This document shows positions 29,665 through 40,615 of a DNA stretch of 64,000 nucleotides, piece after piece; positions within the stretch are counted from its first letter, which is position 1, and the number at the start of each line of letters is the position of its first letter. The stretch comes from Mytilus trossulus (Eukaryota; Mollusca; Bivalvia; Mytilida; Mytilidae), in contig NW_026963296.1 of the NCBI RefSeq assembly GCF_036588685.1, positions 1,426,001 through 1,490,000 of the forward strand, read 5' to 3'. The position numbers and the translations under genes are program-made. Under the pieces are notes generated by a model. That model did no database searches, was not told where the DNA came from, and was given only the letters and a program-made list of their open reading frames with translations.

Positions 29665-30440
29665 AATTCAATACGGCAGACGTGCGTTTCGTGTACATAA
29701 GACTCATCAGTGGCGCTTAGATAAAAAAGGTAGAAAGCCAAACAAGTACAAAGTTGAAGAACATTGATGACCCTAATATTTTTTGAAAAAGTTGTGCCAA
29801 ATACGGTCAAGGTTGTCTATGCATGGAATCAGAAAATCCTTATTATTTCGAATAATTTATACTTTTGCAAACAGTAAAATTATACAAATGACCATATAAT
29901 TGATATTTATGTTAACACTGAAGTGCTGTATACTGGGCTGGTGATACTCTCGGGCCCGAAACGTTAACCGGTATTGACATCGACCCATGTAGTGCTTTTA
30001 AATAGTTATCAAAGGTACCAGGCTTATAATTTTATATGCCAGACACGCATTTCGTCAACATAAGATTAATCAATGACGATCAGGTCCAAATAGGTAGAAA
30101 GCCAAACCAGTACAAAGTTGAAGAGGATTGATAACCCAAAATTCCCAAAAGTTGTGCCAAATACGACTAAGGTTGTCTATGTCTGGGATAAGAAAATCCT
30201 TAGTATTTCGATTAATTTATACTTTTGCACACAGTAAATTTATAAAAATGACCATATAATTGGTATTCATGTCAACACCGGCGTGCTGACTTCTTGGCTG
30301 ATAATACCCTCGGGGACGAAACGTCGACCAGCAGTGGCATCGACCTAGTGGTGTTAATAGTTATCAAAGGTACCAACCAGGCTTATAATTTGAAATACCA
30401 GACGCTCAGATCAAAATAGGTAGAAAGCCAAAGTCTGTCA
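29665..30440 (+). repeat. ~364-bp tandem repeat, two full units and a partial
   Basis: The anchor TAGAAAGCCAAA begins at 29731, 30095 and 30421, giving periods of 364 and 326. Units share GTTGTGCCAAATACG, the GACCATATAATTG block, CCGAAACGT and GTTATCAAAGGTACCA. From 30440 to 31380 no gene is seen. Confidence 0.85.
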
Positions 30441-31379
30441 CACGGTGGGAAATTACGTTTAAATCATTTTATATTGCTTTAGGGCTGTACACACACATTT
30501 TGAAATAATAAGCCTTTGTCACTTTAGGAATGGATAACCGTAGCTGTATTTGGCAATTTTGGTTCTCAATGCTATTCAACGTAGTACTTTATGAGGGCTT
30601 TTTTTAACCTTTTGATTCGAGCGTCACTGGTGATTCTTTTGAAGACGAAACTGGCGTTAATACAAAATTTCAATTTAAACAACCTATGACCAGTTCATTT
30701 CGCACCGAAAATCCTTATAGAAAATGCAAGTTTTTTTCCGAACTCATTTTAAAGATAAAAAAAAGTCATTGAGATTTTGGAAAAAGGTAAATGTTTATTT
30801 ATTGAAGTCGAGGTAAGGGTTTACATATAAAATCACAAATATTTGACTTTCACAATTGCCAATATTACACATTGTTTAATTGTGTACTTTAATCCAAATC
30901 TTAAGTTGAAATTGTGTTTAATTAAACGGTAAAAATACAATGAAATGTTATGCTTCTTTGATTCTATATAATCCTCATAGAGGATTATCAATACTAAAGT
31001 TGATATACATGTAGTTAACTTGTAGTAATCAAGAACATAGGAATTATATGGTGTGGTCTACGTAGTGAATTGTGTGTAAAATAATGTAACTGGTATTGTT
31101 ATTGCGAAAACACGATAGGAGTTTAGAACACTCATCTCCGCAAAAGTAAGTAAAGTCATTTATTTTCGGAAAATGATTGTGGAATAAAATTTGGTACTTG
31201 ATTCTTCGGTGCATGTATTTTCTTAAGAAAAGCGACTGTTATTTGAAATAAGAGGAAAGAATACCCCAATGTTATACCACAGCAAGTCATGGGTTTCCTC
31301 AAGCTAATTTCTAAAAAAAAAAAAATCAAGTTTTGTTTTTCCCATTTGAATGGGTTTATACTAGTCAGTTTGGGGGATC

Positions 31380-31530
31380 TTTATAGCTTGCTCTTCGGTG
31401 TGAGCCAAGGCTCATTGTTGAAGGCCGAACATTGACCTATAATTGTTTACTTTTACGAACTGTGACTTGAATGGAGAGTTGTCTCATTGGCACTCATACC
31501 ACATCTTCTTATATCTATATGCATTGAATA
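31380..31530 (-). repeat. Dispersed mussel repeat, minus orientation
   Basis: GGTGTGAGCCAAGGCTC..TGTTGAAGGCC and GAGAGTTGTCTCATTGGCACT match a second copy at 57.48-57.68 kb. The short minus-strand ORF here is a by-product. It lies just upstream of EF-hand gene A. Confidence 0.65.
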
Positions 31531-31571
31531 TTGTGTTATTTTCCTCCTTTTGTAGCGATTTGTAAAACAGA

Positions 31572-34500
31572 ATGAGTTCTTTGGATGAAGACGATCATGC
31601 AGGTAATTTAAAGATATGAACATTAAATTCAATGACATATGTATAGTGATAGTCTCAGGTACAAAGGTTAAACTGCTGCTCTTTCTCAAAAATTAGCATG
31701 AGTCTTGCATATAAACGCCGTGTGTCTTGTTTATAAAGCCTTTGTCTCTTTTTTCTTCTGATTTTAACATGTTTTCGGTAAGAAAACAACATGTATGAGG
31801 ATCTGAATGTTGTTTACAGTATGTAGTATGAATATGTGCTCATATATTATATAGACATGATAGAATAGAGGGAAAATGGGCAAAAAAAACCCCAAGAAAA
31901 TAATAGAGAATTGGAAAAAATGAAGAAAATAACCTTAATGAAAATAAATAATAAAAAATGGGAGACCATGGACCATTTTGCATACGAATAAAAGATATTT
32001 GGCCAGAGTAAATGAGAAAGTTATACTAAATAGAGAAAATGACCGAACATATTTAGGAATAAAAAAACGAAGAACACCCATTCCACATACCCTTTTTATT
32101 TCATGAGTTTGTAGTACATTGTAATACGTATCACTGTGTATATTTCCAGCTATCGCTAAAACATATCATTCCATGGATGAAAATGGCGACGGACGTGTTT
32201 CTATGGCGGAAGTGAAAAGAGCATCAAAAAGAATTGGCATCGATCTATCTACAGACAAATTAAAGCAGATGATGAGAGATGTTGATAAAAATGGTAGTAC
32301 AATTTATGAGAACAAAAATACAATACAAGTTTAGACCCCGCCCTTTTTACCGGCTATCTGTATGTCAGATCTACACAGTTTACAATCTACACAGTTTACA
32401 ATCTACACAGTTTACAATCTACACAGTTTACAATCTACACAGTTTACAACCTGAGGTACACGATTACAAAATGCACAGTGAACTGTTAAGCAAGAAATCC
32501 AAATCTAATCGCTTTAAATATCTATCGAAAACTTCGTACGGGAGGTTGTTCGAACTCAGACTTTAAAGTTGGTATCTTTTTGCTTCTCCGCTAAGCACTC
32601 GGTATTTTGAGTAAGATCAGACTGGTTGCCCGGAAGTCAAAATAATGTGCCCATGCGCAGTTTGTATGACTATGACATTAATTCTTGTGGACTATTTAAC
32701 AGAGTTAATTCGTATAATATGGATAAGGGGACGACCATTTGATATTCTGGGGGGGGGGGGGGGGGGGGGCAGGAGGATTTGTTTTTGATCGGTTATTTAT
32801 TTTTGTAACCTGAGAGGACAGATTATTCATTTTCTGCACTATTGAAGCAAGATTTTTCATTTTCATTAAAGCAAGGGACTGATTATTCATTTTCACAACA
32901 ATATTTATGATATTCAAAAACATACAATTTTTTTAGATATTTGTTAGTTATGAATAAAACATGTATAGTCAAGTCATAATTTACCATTTAATCAGAAAAG
33001 ATCATTATCCCCTGCAGAAATTTTAAGATTCAAGATTTCATTCATAACCATGATAACCTCAGACACATACTTGCATGTGTACAAGAGGACATTCGACAAT
33101 ATAATATACAAACATTTTAAGATAATACATAGCGATACAGGACGAACGAAACACAAATACATACATGTAGTAATAATAATATTATAAAAGACAATTTATA
33201 ATTTTCTTCACCAAATACTGAATCATTTATGTTCCCAAGCAATATACATGTATTGCATACATACATACATAGTATTAAAGTTGAACTAGTTTTACCTAGC
33301 CTCTTTGAAAAGTATTGTCAAACAAACTTTGTCGAGCGGAGCGAGGCAAAATTTTTTTTGAAGGGTTTTGGAACCACTGAAGGCAAAAGAAGCTATAGAC
33401 CTGCTGAGTTATTTATTTTCAATACATTGCAAGTCAGGTTATTTATTTTCAATACATTGCAAGTCAGGTTATTTATTTTCAAACTACCACAGAACAAACC
33501 ATTTATTTTTGTGATTATCAAGGCTGAGTTATTTATTTTCAAAATCCTCCTGGCCCCCCCCCCCCCCCCCCGAATATCAAATGGTCGTCCCCTAACTGGC
33601 TGCAATATTAGAATATTTCAAATTAACTAAAGGCATTCTGTAGGTATGTTATTTTCATTGATGATTCAAATAAACTTTTAAGACAAACGTTAACGTCATT
33701 ATAATTTATGCATTCGCCAAATAACCTATATCAAGAATCTTTAACGAGCAAACTTTCAAATAAAATGAAGAGCTATGAAGGTCAAATTACTTTTCCAATA
33801 TCTGATAAGTATTGCTGCAGGAAATTTCCAATTAATCGTACTTTTTTTCAATACTGTTTTGCGTAAATTGTTCTGCATCAATGAATTCCGAAATACATAC
33901 ATAAACTGATAAGGACTAAAGATACCCGAGGGACATTCAAACTCATAGATCGAAAACAAACTGACAACGCCATGGCTAAAAAAGAAAATGACAAACAGAC
34001 AAATAATAGTACACGAGACAAAGCACTAAGCAACATGAACCCGACTAAAAACCGGGGGTGATATCAGGTGCTCAGGAAGGGTAAGCAGATTCTTATTATT
34101 ACAAATGAGCTTTAAAAGTATATCAAATTTCATAACAAAAATCTCGATCTCGTACATGCATTTATTTCAGGAGATGGGTATCTGGACTTGAGTGAGTTTG
34201 AAAAGCTGATCACAGAATATATGAGGAATGACCCCAATGATATAAAGACAGCACGAAAAATATTCCAAGCCATGGATGTTGATAAAGATGGGAAAGTAAC
34301 GACTTCAGAAATTATGAAGGCCATGAAAGTCTCTAAGTCAGATGCTAACGATCTCCTAGCGGAGGCAGATTCAAATAAAGACGGAAAAATGTCATTTGAT
34401 GGTATGTTTTGCTGTTCGTTTTTTTATTTGGTTGGGTTGTTGTCTCTTTGACACATTCCCTTTTCCATTCTCAATTTTATTTGTTTCAGAATTAGAATTT

Positions 34501-34954
34501 ACAGAATAGAGATTAGATGAAGGCAACGGCGGATCCATGGGAAGGTTCTGGGGGTGGAACCCCCCTTTCTTTACGATCAATGCGTTTGAATGTGTAAATT
34601 TGGTTGGAACCCTCCTCTTTATCCTAGGTTGGACCCCCCTTGAAAGTAACAGGATCCGCCCCTAAAAGGGCAAACAAATATGAAGATAACAGAAGAATAG
34701 GCAACTCTACATACTAATATAGCTATACATAACACTTTGTCTGTAAATTTGTTGCATATAATATCATGATATTTGAAAAAAGTACGGCCGATTTGCAACA
34801 AAACAACAAAAACAGGTTAACACAAAATGTTTGACATCACTTGCATTCGATAGTATTTGTGTGAGTGCGTTAAATTTGTTATAAACATTGTTACCTTAAC
34901 TTTTTTGTATTCTTTTCAGAATTTGTCAAAGTTATGAAAGGACAGACCGGATAA
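31572..34954 (+). CDS. Calmodulin-like four-EF-hand calcium-binding protein, gene A (4 coding exons)
   Basis: Exons 31572-31602, 32150-32293, 34171-34401 and 34920-34954 join in phase 1 at every junction to give 146 residues. Each junction has GT donors and pyrimidine-rich AG acceptors (TATTTCCAG, TTTATTTCAG, TTCTTTTCAG). Four canonical 12-residue calcium loops lie at 20-31 (DENGDG), 56-67 (DKNGDG), 94-105 (DVDKDG) and 125-136 (DSNKDG), all with Glu at position 12. The intron 2 site splits the Gly of the second loop. Length and spacing match calmodulin, but the sequence is clearly diverged, so it is a calmodulin-like sensor and not calmodulin itself. It would act in the cytosol or as a shell-matrix-type protein without a signal peptide; targets are unknown. 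An acceptor (CTTTTGTAG at 31555) suggests an upstream non-coding exon. Introns 2 and 3 hold transposon insertions. It is paralogous to gene B at 55.4 kb. Confidence 0.92.
32369..32449 (+). repeat. 16-bp tandem repeat in intron 2 of gene A
   Basis: Five near-perfect copies of CAGTTTACAATCTACA. The small ORF spanning them is not a gene. Confidence 0.92.
32727..33592. mobile_element. TIR element with TAA target duplication in gene A intron 2
   Basis: 866 bp. The ends GGGGACGACCATTTGATATT and its complement are followed inward by a long G-run/C-run (32749-32769 and 33554-33571) and AGGAGGATTT/AAATCCTCCT. TAA flanks both sides (32724-32726 and 33593-33595), as in PIF/Harbinger-type elements. The interior carries direct AGTTATTTATTTTCAA repeats near the right end and inverted counterparts near the left. 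No transposase is encoded, so it is non-autonomous. The short ORFs inside are by-products. Confidence 0.88.
33915..34095 (+). repeat. Dispersed mussel repeat (GACAACGCCATGGCTAAAA family)
   Basis: GGGACATTCAAACTCATAGA..., then GACAACGCCATGGCTAAAAA, then GGGGGTGATATCAGGTGCTC. Related copies are at 55.68-55.86 kb and about 41.98-42.08 kb, and in minus orientation at about 52.1-52.57 kb. Confidence 0.7.
34525..34664. mobile_element. GGCGGATCC-type MITE in gene A intron 3
   Basis: About 140 bp with inverted ends (GGCGGATCC... and ...GGATCCGCCCCT) and internal inverted GGAACCCCCC-type blocks. A very similar element sits inside the Helitron at 40031-40172. Confidence 0.75.
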
Positions 34955-35678
34955 ATGGTTCGTTTTTTGTCATGTTCCTGTTTGTCTAACAGACAGAAGA
35001 ATGATCTTGTCTGAAATTCAGCAAAAAGAGATGGACATTGTAAACTTTTAAGACAAATATTATGAATGAGCTTGTTCAAAAGAGTTATGAATGATACGTG
35101 TAGATATATGTATTTTGTGGTAGTTATAAATGACCATGATGACATTTGCAGTAAAAGTAACTTCAGAAAATGGAAAATTCAAAAATACAATTATTGAAAT
35201 AAAGTATATAATAATTATGATATTAAAAATTTGTTGCCGCTTTTTTTCAAAGTGAAGCATACATGTACATCATGTAAGACTCATCTGATGCTCTTCGTGT
35301 TCTTTTCGACAAATAATGACTTTTCAAGGATACTCAAGACTCATATTTAAGAATCTAAAATATAAATCTAGAAAATAATCATAAATAGTAGCGAATATGA
35401 ATACATGGACAAAACGGGTTTGAATACATGTGATATCAAAGTTATTGTTCTTATAGTTTCCCAACAATTTCATGATGTCGTTTTTGTGATTTTTAAGCAA
35501 ACAAAAGCAAACTCCCCCACCCCACACCTCGAAAAACAAACACAAAACAGTTACAAGAGGTAGAAAAAACATTCCCACCAAAATACACTTCAAATGTTTT
35601 TTCTTATTATTAGCCTTAAGGCAAAAGTTGTTAAAGCAATCGGAGCCTACCGCGTATTCCGTTTGTTTTAATGTGTTC

Positions 35679-36190
35679 CCACAGTATGGGAACGGAACTG
35701 TACGGTTTTCTAATATTTTTGTCATTCGGGAGACTGTCAAGCGGTGCTCCGACATTCGAAAAATAACAAGTTGCTTGATGGAAACTTTGACGAACTCTTA
35801 TGTTCCTATATAACGTTTCTGCTTCAAGTTTTGATAGCTAAAACATTCTTTATGTAAATATGAACCAATAAAATAATAAGAAAGATATGCGCCTCAAAAC
35901 GTTTTCCTTAGAATGGTGAAGCTCCGTGTAAAACGATAAAAATTGTCACACAACAGCGATCAAAAATGTCAAATAAACATCGAAAAATCATTGTTTGCTA
36001 CCTGGATTTTCACATGTACCTTTTCTGATATATAGTCTTACCTGTCTGAAAGTTTCAAAGCCATTGTCCCAGTAGAAATCCAAATATATTCATTTTCTCC
36101 ATGTCGGATATTTTTATTGACTGTACAATCGCTCGCAAGTTGACTGTAATATCACTCGGAGCCTTCCTGTAAATCACTTGGAGCTTTCCT
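35679..36190 (+). repeat. Left arm of 512-bp inverted repeat
   Basis: CCACAGTATGGGAACGGAAC to ACTTGGAGCTTT. The reverse complement is at 38358-38870 with modest divergence. The arms are separated by about 2.17 kb of mostly repeat sequence. The minus-strand ORF at 35324-35755 and plus-strand ORF at 35628-35813 start in this arm and are not supported as genes. 34955-35678 shows no gene. Confidence 0.9.
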
Positions 36191-36411
36191 GTAGAATTGC
36201 TTGGCTAAATTCATTAAATACAAAAAAAAGTTGCATATGCATTGTATTGGTTGTGTATTGCTGTCCTATTTGTTCATCTGATCTATGGTATTTGAAGTGA
36301 AAATAAGCACAAAACCAGTCATTTTGACAATTAAGATTCTATCAAGGAACCCTATTAAGGTGACTATATCAGAGACAAAAACAAAACGTGTACACTACAC
36401 ATAAAAAAAAA

Positions 36412-36650
36412 GATGTGGTATGATTGCCAAAGAGACAACTTTCCACAAGAGACCAAAATGACACAGAAATTACCAACTATAGGTCACCGTACGGTCGTCA
36501 ACAATGAATAAAGCCCATACCGCATAGTCATCTTTAAAATGTCCCGAAATAACTTCGGAAAACTAACGGCTTATTTATGTACAAAAAATGAACGAAAAAC
36601 AAATATGTAACACATAAACAAACAACCACTGAATAAGTATACAAGACAAA
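36412..36650 (+). repeat. Dispersed mussel repeat (GATGTGGTATGATTGCCAA family)
   Basis: AAGATGTGGTATGATTGCCA through ACAACCACTGAATAAG. Same family as 23655-23945, in the same orientation. The minus-strand ORF at 36534-36719 is a by-product. Confidence 0.75.
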
Positions 36651-36902
36651 AAGAAAAGGACAGTACAAAATATGTAAACAATCTAATCTTAAATAAAAAT
36701 GAAAATAATCCTCGTACAAATTAAATATTTATATATACCGAAAAGATTCTCTGGAAAGTTAATTGGCATATTTTGAATTTTACTTAATATATTATTCACC
36801 AGCAATTTTAGAAAAATAATAAATACATATTTGAACAATACAACAAAGAATTTTTTAGCACAGGATCGGGATATTGTAACTTGATATGTACCATAGTTTG
36901 TT

Positions 36903-37018
36903 TGAAAAAGTGTGAGGGAATCGACACATACACCACAGTTCCATATCGACCCTCTGATTGGTTTACCAGAAGATTGAAAATGGTCATGTGGTGTATGTTA
37001 GATACCTCACACTTTTAG
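36903..37018. repeat. Hairpin element 1
   Basis: AAAAAGTGTGAGGGAATCGAC and the ACACATACACCACA block on the left pair with the TGTGGTGTATGTTAGA and TACCTCACACTTTT blocks on the right, around a short centre. Imperfect palindrome of about 115 bp. Confidence 0.7.
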
Positions 37019-37086
37019 CAAGAAACTACATTGTAACACATTTTCTTTCCTGTGATATCAGTTGAGAACTTTGATACATGTCATTT

Positions 37087-37221
37087 ACCAAATAAAAAAG
37101 TGATTGGCTATATGTGTAGATACACCATAGGATGAACTAAATTTCAAAGCAAAGCTTTATCGTGAAATTTAGCCTCTCTTATGGTGTATCTACACATACC
37201 TAACACTTTTTAATTTGGTAT
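37087..37221. repeat. Hairpin element 2
   Basis: ACCAAATAAAAAAGTGATTGG..GTGTAGATACACCATA..CTAAATTTCA on the left pairs with TGAAATTTAG..TATGGTGTATCTACAC..CACTTTTTAATTTGGT on the right. It is an imperfect palindrome of about 135 bp. Its arm pattern resembles hairpin element 1, so both may be one MITE family. Confidence 0.8.
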
Positions 37222-37599
37222 AACAAGGAATTCGAATGTGGAATTGTGGTAGCTAACCACTGACCGAAGAAAAGACACGTTTATGTCAATAAACATGATA
37301 TTAAAATAGAAGATGTGGTATAATTACAAATGAGATGTCTGTTTATTACAAGCTATACATGTAGCTACTGGTAGAAAAAGCTCCAGTAAAATTAAATTTT
37401 ATCAAGGATGGGAGAGGACTTGTTATCTGAAAGACAGAGAAAACACAAAATTCTTCAACATTTTTTTTTATATCAATGTCACGATTCAGGAACTTTTTAA
37501 TATTCCCAACTATAGCATCCGACAAACGAACGAAACAGTTGTTTTTATTTAGGGAAAACAACATTTTATCAAACCACATTTATATTCTCAACATAAAAT

Positions 37600-37870
37600 T
37601 AAAGAGATGTGATATGATTGTCAAAGTTAAAAAATAAATGGATTTAAGCAATTATAGTCGGCTATAAAAGGTCCAGAAAAGAAAAAATAAGAATCAATAC
37701 CTTTCGAATTGAACTGACGGCCTAATTCATAATAAAAACAATTTACGAAAAACATATATGACAGACACGAACTAACGACAACCACTGAACTACGAGCTCT
37801 TGACTTAAAACAGGTACATAAAGAACTTGGCAAGGGTAAAAATGTTTGTGTGCGCTCATTTCTCCCCAAG
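37600..37870 (+). repeat. Degraded dispersed mussel repeat
   Basis: GATGTGATATGATTGTCAAAG..., AAAAGGTCCAGAAA, CGGCCTAATTCATAA, GACAACCACTGAACTACGAG. It is a diverged copy of the 23.66-kb family. The minus-strand ORFs here are by-products. From 37871 to 38357 there is a further degraded GGATCC-type repeat (about 37945-38065) and no gene. Confidence 0.6.
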
Positions 37871-38357
37871 ACTATCACAGTACAAGACCAAACTTTAAAA
37901 ATCAGATGAATAATCGGATCATCATACTATCATTGACGATATCAGACCAGGTGCGGATCCCGCCTTTCTACAAAGGGGGATTCAAACCACGGAACACCAT
38001 AAAAATCGAAGAAAAAAAATAGGCTTCAACCACCAAAAACTCCCTCTCCCCGCATACCAGATCCGCTAATGCAGGCTGCAGCCATTCAAATAAAACGTTC
38101 AAAAATCATTAACACCTTTGAGTGTGTAATATAGGTTAAAACAAAAATCGATAACAATACCAAAAATCGTAACAGAAAAAGGAGAGAAAAATCATACCAG
38201 ACATATATTGTATTGGATTGCAGTAGTTTTAATAAATATTTAGATGACAAAAGTATCATGGAAAACATAAACTGATCATGAATGTGGCAGAAGAAGTTTA
38301 ATTAGCATTATCTAGTTACCCTCCTTTCGGAGTAGTCTAGTAGCCAAACGATGAAAA

Positions 38358-38870
38358 GAAAAGCTCCGAGTGATTGTACAGGAAGGCTCCGAGTGATATT
38401 ACAGTCAACTTGCGAGCGATTGTACAGTCAATAAAAATATCTGACATGGAGAAAATGAATATATTTGGATTTCTACTGGGACAATGGCTTTGAAACTGTC
38501 AGGCAGGTAAGACTATATATCAGAAAAGGTACATGTGAAAATCCAGGTAGCAAACATTGATTTTTCGATGTTTTTTTGACATTTTTGATCGCTGTTGTGT
38601 GACCTTTTTGATTGTTTTAGACGGAGCTCCACCATTCTAAGGAAAACGTTTCGATGCATATATCTTTCTTATTATTTTATTGGTTCATATTTACATAAAG
38701 AATGTTTTAGCTATCAAAACTTGAAGCAGAAACGTTGTATAGGAACATAAAAGTTCGTCAAGTTTCCATCAAGCAACTTGTTATTTTTCGAATGTCGGAG
38801 CACCGCTTGACAGTCTCCCGAATGACCAAATTATTAGAAAACCGTACAGTTCCGTTCCCAAACTGTGGTT
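38358..38870 (-). repeat. Right arm of 512-bp inverted repeat
   Basis: Reverse-complement partner of 35679-36190, ending GTTCCCAAACTGTGG. Confidence 0.9.
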
Positions 38871-39003
38871 CCGGTCTGAGTAATGTTTTACATTCATGGC
38901 TGGCATAAACCACGACGTGCACGAAGTTGTAAATGCGATTTTAAAATTAGTTTTATACAACCATGTAAAACTTATATCTTAAATGGGATTTTGTAAATGA
39001 TAA

Positions 39004-39235
39004 AATGATTAAGGTTTATGTACCCTTCTGTAGCCATTTTTGTACGCATTTTTCAAACCTCAATTGTATCGAAACTACAGATATAATGAATAATAGAGTT
39101 AGTCTATTTAGTACATATTCCAAGTGGAAACTTGATGCAAAGCATTACTTTTTACTGTTTCATTGCATTTGATAGAAAAAGAGGACTTTGTGGCAAATAA
39201 ATCAAGATTTTTATAGAAAATCCACAGCCTTCAAT
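39004..39235 (+). repeat. Left arm of inverted repeat carrying an intact (empty) Helitron target
   Basis: AGGTTTATGTACCCTTCTGT to AAAATCCACAGCCTT. Its complement is found in two pieces, 39535-39680 and 40616-40690, separated by the Helitron. The uninterrupted sequence CTACAGATATAATGAATAAT here is the pre-insertion site. Confidence 0.9.
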
Positions 39236-39680
39236 ACAGAGATTTTTGTTATCAAATTTGAAACATAAATTACTCACTTGATTTTCTATGATGTGCTAGT
39301 GTTTATTTTTTACAAAAAGTTCTAAGCAACCTGTAAATTCTAAAACACCTCGTGCTGAGTCACTAAAGTCGAGCGCACCCTAAAAGGTGTACTTGCTTTT
39401 GGCCATATTTATATTTGTTTTAACCAATAACTACATTTATAAACTTGTTATAAGGAAATCAATGCTAGCACTGCATGCAATAATCCAATATCTATCAGTC
39501 ATCAAATTGCCAAATATGAGAGTACAAGGATAAAGGCTGTGGATTTTCTATAAAAATCTTGATTTATACGCCACAAAGTCCTCTTTTTCTATTAAATACA
39601 ATGGAACAGTAAAAAATAATGCTTTGCATCAAGTTTCCCCTTGGAATATGTTCACAACGGCATATCTTTATTATTCATTA

Positions 39681-40615
39681 CTAGAACAAACCCGTGAAAT
39701 CGCGGGTCCGTGACTGAATTAAAGTATATAACTATGCGTAAGTCTAATTGTAGTATTGGTATTGTCATCAGATAAAGTCATGCCGATTATAAGATGCACA
39801 GTTTTCTCTGCTTTCAAAATCTTTCTGCTTGAACCCGTCGACCTGAAACTTATCAATTATTGGTGATATTAATTATTTGGAAATCGAAAGGTCCTTGAAT
39901 GGAGTGTTTTTTTAATCAACAGCATTGTCCTACATAAGTTATAAATAAAGTTGAACTCTTTGATTCGCTGTTTTACGTTATGCCCGCTAACAAATTGAAA
40001 ACTACGCCTTACAGATTTTTAGTATTCGCAGGCGCGGATCCAGAGGGGGGTTCTGGGGGTTGGAACCCCCCTTTTTTTGGACGATCAATGTATTTAAATG
40101 GGAACATGTGATTGGAACCCCCCTTTTGTCCTGGGTTAGGAACCCCCGTTTAAAATGGCTTGATCCGCCCCTGATTCGTATGGTCATCTTAGAAAGTCTT
40201 ACCAACTAAAATACTACAATAGGGAACACATGCATTTGACAATGATTGAATTTAGTAGTGTCAACCCTGTGATTATATGTAGCATCCTAAATACAACTTT
40301 TGGTGGCGATCTAATATATGTAGCATCCTAAATACAACTTTGGTGGTGCGCCTTGTCAGATGCGGAACGTACAGATAAGGTAATAGGTAACAGGTAAATA
40401 TATATTATAATATTGGTATTGGTATCGGATTCGACCCGGAACTTGTTAATTATTGGCAATATTAATTATGTGGAAAACAAAAGGGTCTGGAGTGGTGTAA
40501 TTTTTAATCAACACTATTGTCCGATATTAGTTGTAAATAAAGTTGAATTCTTTGATTTGTCGTTTTTACGTGATGACGGCTGACAAATTGGACCTCGTAA
40601 TTTTAGTATTATAGA
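39681..40615 (-). mobile_element. Non-autonomous Helitron, 935 bp
   Basis: Read on the minus strand it begins TCTATAATAC and ends with a 7-bp hairpin (ACCCGCG/CGCGGGT-type with one wobble, 4-nt loop, near 39690-39707), then TTTGTT and the terminal CTAG. It sits between A and T with no target duplication, the standard Helitron signature. Joining the flanks recreates the AT site that is intact in the neighbouring inverted arm. It contains no Rep/helicase. Internally, about 39840-39998 and 40440-40592 are diverged direct repeats, a 42-bp unit repeats at 40282-40345, and a MITE is nested inside. Confidence 0.92.
40031..40172. mobile_element. GGCGCGGATCC-type MITE nested in the Helitron
   Basis: Ends AGGCGCGGATCCAGAGG and ...TTGATCCGCCCCTGA, with internal GGAACCCCCC inverted blocks as at 34525-34664. 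Confidence 0.75.

Noticed and set aside
33229-33630. ORF of 133 codons with repeated FIFNTLQVR
   Set aside because: It is formed by subterminal repeats and the C-run of the TAA-flanked transposon.
35324-35755. Minus-strand ORF of 143 codons
   Set aside because: It starts in the left arm of the 512-bp inverted repeat and runs through AT-rich DNA. Its N-terminal part is duplicated in the other arm, and no domain is visible.
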